From Pseudomonadota bacterium (GTDB lineage Bacteria; Pseudomonadota; Alphaproteobacteria; Caulobacterales; Caulobacteraceae), in the NCBI GenBank assembly GCA_023433585.1, contig JAEZCL010000198.1:1-15325 (forward strand): a DNA stretch of 15,325 nt, written 5' to 3'. Positions 13,091-15,325 of this stretch are shown piece after piece. A program made the translations under genes and the position numbers. Positions within the stretch are counted from its first letter, which is position 1; each line of letters opens with the position of its first letter. The notes under the pieces are model-generated. The model was not told the origin of the DNA. It searched no databases and saw only the letters and a list, made by a program, of their open reading frames with translations.

Positions 13091-14593
13091 TTAAGCGCTC
13101 ACCAAGAGGGAAAGTTGCCTTGAGGCCGTCTCACGTCCGCTTTCCTCGATCTCGCGGTCCAGAAGGCGGGTGGGATAGTCGCCGGTGAAGTAGTGGTCGG
13201 TGAACTGCGGGTTCACCGGGTCGCGCGGCCCGGCGCCCATGGCCTGATAGAGACCGTCCACCGACAGGAAGCCCAGGGTGTCGACCTCCAGCCGCGCCCG
13301 CATCTCCTCCAGCGACAGGTTCGCGGCGATCAGCTGCGAACGCTCGGGCATGTCGATGCCGTAGAAATCCGGCCACATGATCGGCGGGCTGGCCGAACGC
13401 AGGTGGACCTCCTTGGCGCCGGCCTCGCGCACCGCGCGCACCAGCTTGACCGAGGTGGTGCCGCGCACGATGGAGTCGTCGATCAGGATGACCCGTTTGC
13501 CCGCCAGCACGGCCTTGTTGGGGCTGTGCTTCATGCGCACGCCCAGTTCGCGCACCCCCTGGCTGGGCTGGATGAAGGTGCGGCCCAGATAGTGGCTGCG
13601 GATGATGCCCATCTCGAAGGGGATGCCGCTTTCCTGGGCGTAACCCAGGGCGGCGGGCACGCCGGAATCCGGCACGGGCGCCACGATGTCGGCCTCGACG
13701 GAATGCTCGCGCGACAGCTGGGCGCCCATGGCCTTGCGCACGTCATAGACCGGCTTGCCGTTCACCACGCTGTCGGGGCGCGAGAAATAGACGTATTCGA
13801 ACAGGCAGGGCCGCGCGGCGCGGGCCGGGAACGGCTTGATGGAGCTCAGGCCGTCCTCGTCGATGACCACCACCTCGCCGTTCTCCACGTCGCGCACGAA
13901 GGTGGCGCCGATCATGTCCAGGGCGCAGGTCTCCGAAGCCAGCACCCAGGCCGAGCCCAACTGGCCCAGCACCAGGGGGCGAATGCCCAGCGGATCGCGC
14001 GCGCCGATCATTTTCTTCTGGGTCTGGGCCACCAGGGCGTAGCCGCCCTCGATCTGCAGCAGGGCGTCGATGAAGCGGTCGATGATGCGCGATTTCCGCG
14101 ACCGGGCGATCAGATGCAGGATGACCTCGGAATCCGAGGTGGACTGGAAGATCGAGCCCTGAGCCACCAGCTCGTTCCTGAGCGTCAGGAAATTGGTCAG
14201 GTTGCCGTTGTGGCCGATGGCGATGCCGCCGGAATCCAGGTCCGCGAACATGGGCTGGATGTTGCGCTGGAAACTGCCGCCCGAGGTGGAGTAGCGCGTG
14301 TGGCCCACCGCCGCCTTGCCCGGCAGGCGCCGGACCAGGTCGGCGCCCGAGAAGGCGTCGCCCACCAGCCCCATGTGCCGTTCGGTGTGGAAGCGGGTGC
14401 GGGTGACCGAGGCGATGCCGCAGGCTTCCTGCCCCCGGTGCTGCAGCGCATGCAGGCCCAGCGCCACCACGGCCGAGGCGTCCGAAATGCCCCAGGCGCC
14501 GCAGACCCCGCACTCCAGGCGCGGGCGGTCGTCGTCGGCGTCCCGCCAGTGCTCGCGGTGGACGACGACGTCGGAAATCTGGTGGCGGCTCAT
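13091..14593 (-). CDS. purF: Amidophosphoribosyltransferase (glutamine PRPP amidotransferase)
   Basis: A 500-residue enzyme for the first committed step of purine synthesis, PRPP plus glutamine to phosphoribosylamine. The N-terminal glutaminase domain has C28 in ECGVCGAWG, HRGQEACGI (52-60), GHTRYSTSG (97-105) and GHNGNLTN (128-135). The first 27 residues should be removed to expose the catalytic cysteine. The PRPP site is VILIDDSIVRGTT (368-380). C263 (RPCLFEYVYFSRPD) matches one cysteine of the iron-sulfur form, but the other ligand positions read MWPDFYGID and FTDHYFTGDYPT without cysteine, so the cluster of the Bacillus type is probably absent. The second residue after GV is C where F is usual (GVCG for GVFG). 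It lies 34 bases downstream of cvpA. Confidence 0.97.
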   Translation of the reverse strand: MSRHQISDVVVHREHWRDADDDRPRLECGVCGAWGISDASAVVALGLHALQHRGQEACGIASVTRTRFHTERHMGLVGDAFSGADLVRRLPGKAAVGHTRYSTSGGSFQRNIQPMFADLDSGGIAIGHNGNLTNFLTLRNELVAQGSIFQSTSDSEVILHLIARSRKSRIIDRFIDALLQIEGGYALVAQTQKKMIGARDPLGIRPLVLGQLGSAWVLASETCALDMIGATFVRDVENGEVVVIDEDGLSSIKPFPARAARPCLFEYVYFSRPDSVVNGKPVYDVRKAMGAQLSREHSVEADIVAPVPDSGVPAALGYAQESGIPFEMGIIRSHYLGRTFIQPSQGVRELGVRMKHSPNKAVLAGKRVILIDDSIVRGTTSVKLVRAVREAGAKEVHLRSASPPIMWPDFYGIDMPERSQLIAANLSLEEMRARLEVDTLGFLSVDGLYQAMGAGPRDPVNPQFTDHYFTGDYPTRLLDREIEESGRETASRQLSLLVSA

Positions 14594-14627
14594 CGTGGGG
14601 GACTCCGATGGACGGCGAATGGCTTAC

Positions 14628-15218
14628 TTAGTCGGAATTAGGCGGGGCGCTAGCCTCTGAATGCGGCGCGGCTGTGTCAACGTCCGAAAAACCGTCGCGT
14701 ACGGACGATCCGATGACGGGGGAAAGTCTGTCCGCGCCGCGCCCCAGGGTGGGCAGAACGACCTGGATCACGCGGGCCGAGGCGTGGCTGAGCGGAAACA
14801 CGGCGGCGTCCTGGAACCAGTCCGGCACGCGCTCGGCCGGGGTGGCGGCGTGGAACACCAGGTGGATGGCGCCCAGCAGCACCAGCGCCCGCGCCGCGCC
14901 CACGCCTATGCCGAAGACGCGGTCCATGCCGCCGAGTTGCTTATGGTCGCGCAGGCGCCGGCTCATCATCGCCCCGCCGATGCGGATGCCGAAATAGACG
15001 ATCAGGAACACCACGACCGCTGCGGCGATGGACCCGGCCCAGTCCGGATCGACCATGGCGCGTCCCACCGGTCCGGTCAGGGGCAGGGCCAGCAGCGACA
15101 GGATCGCCGCCACGGCGAACGCCGCCAGGGTCACCAGTTCGCGCAGACCCCCGCGAATCCATCCGGCGGCGGCCGAGACCAGGATCACGACGATGGCGAA
15201 CAGGTCATAACCGGTCAC
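14628..15218 (-). CDS. cvpA: CvpA family membrane protein
   Basis: A 196-residue inner-membrane protein with about four hydrophobic segments: roughly residues 5-20, 28-48, 62-84 and 102-124. The loop GWIRGGLRELVTLAAF (19-34) and the stretch GGMDRVFGIGVGAARALVL (97-115) are typical of CvpA. The C-terminal 65 residues are soluble and end in a disordered Ser/Pro/Asp-rich tail. CvpA was named for colicin V production in E. coli, where it also precedes purF; its exact function is unclear. Here it is again directly upstream of purF, and a probable radA end precedes it by 33 bases, the order known from many alphaproteobacteria. Confidence 0.93.
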   Translation of the reverse strand: MTGYDLFAIVVILVSAAAGWIRGGLRELVTLAAFAVAAILSLLALPLTGPVGRAMVDPDWAGSIAAAVVVFLIVYFGIRIGGAMMSRRLRDHKQLGGMDRVFGIGVGAARALVLLGAIHLVFHAATPAERVPDWFQDAAVFPLSHASARVIQVVLPTLGRGADRLSPVIGSSVRDGFSDVDTAAPHSEASAPPNSD

Positions 15219-15251
15219 GGGCGGCGCTTTGGTCCCTTGAGGGGCGGCGGT

Positions 15252-15325
15252 TCAGAACGATCCCTGGGCGATGCGGTCCGCCGCCTCGCCGAGTCGGGAT
15301 AGCCCGGCCACCTTAACATTCTTTG
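15252..15325 (-). CDS. radA: C-terminal end of a CDS, probably DNA repair protein RadA
   Basis: A minus-strand frame open from the window edge to a TGA at 15254-15252 reads KNVKVAGLSRLGEAADRI followed by AQGSF. Only 23 residues are visible, so the identity rests on the short match to a RadA-like C-terminus and on the usual radA-cvpA-purF order. Another gene remains possible. Confidence 0.45.
   Translation of the reverse strand, partial: KNVKVAGLSRLGEAADRIAQGSF

Noticed and set aside
13193..14641. A long 482-codon plus-strand frame opposite purF
   Set aside because: It is the mirror of purF, which has all catalytic motifs. The plus-strand product has the His/Arg/Gly/Ala-rich composition of antisense reading in GC-rich DNA and no recognisable domain.

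Overview
The window looks like chromosomal DNA of a GC-rich alphaproteobacterium. Caulobacterales, and Brevundimonas or a close relative, is the best guess. This rests on base composition, the yfgM-like/bamB/der block, the cvpA-purF-SDR block, and paired palindromes built on CGGGCTTGTCCCG, a repeat type common in alphaproteobacterial intergenic DNA. No database search was possible, so the genus is inference.

Layout. (1) Bases 1-942, minus strand: a molybdopterin operon, moaD-moaE-moaB, with moaB cut by the window edge. A 304-base AT-richer leader upstream of moaD holds a likely promoter and two copies of a TATCG-N2-CGATA palindrome. (2) 1247-1947, minus: a VapC-type PIN toxin and Phd/YefM-type antitoxin pair with its own palindromic operator. 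(3) 1981-3773: single genes, namely a divergent QueD/PTPS-fold protein, a PhnB-like VOC protein, an ArsC/Spx-family protein and a small two-helix membrane protein. (4) 3977-6822, plus: two successive copies of one three-gene cassette (three-helix membrane protein, ECF sigma factor, two-helix membrane protein that is probably the anti-sigma factor). (5) 6832-11560, plus: panB starts 9 bases after cassette 2, then a YfgM-like TPR membrane protein, bamB and der. (6) 11561-11904: a convergent intergenic region with two palindromic repeat elements around an AT-rich core. (7) 11905-15325, minus: the C-terminal end of a probable radA, then cvpA, purF, a small VOC protein and an SDR.

How the genes work together. 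Most of the window is housekeeping: molybdopterin synthase, pantothenate synthesis, outer-membrane protein assembly, 50S ribosome assembly and the first step of purine synthesis. The accessory or regulatory interest lies in the toxin-antitoxin pair, the zinc-ligand-poor QueD-like protein and, above all, the tandem sigma cassettes. Those cassettes look like duplicated, diverged membrane-signalling modules whose signal and regulon cannot be read from the sequence. No tRNA, rRNA, CRISPR array, prophage or insertion sequence was found.
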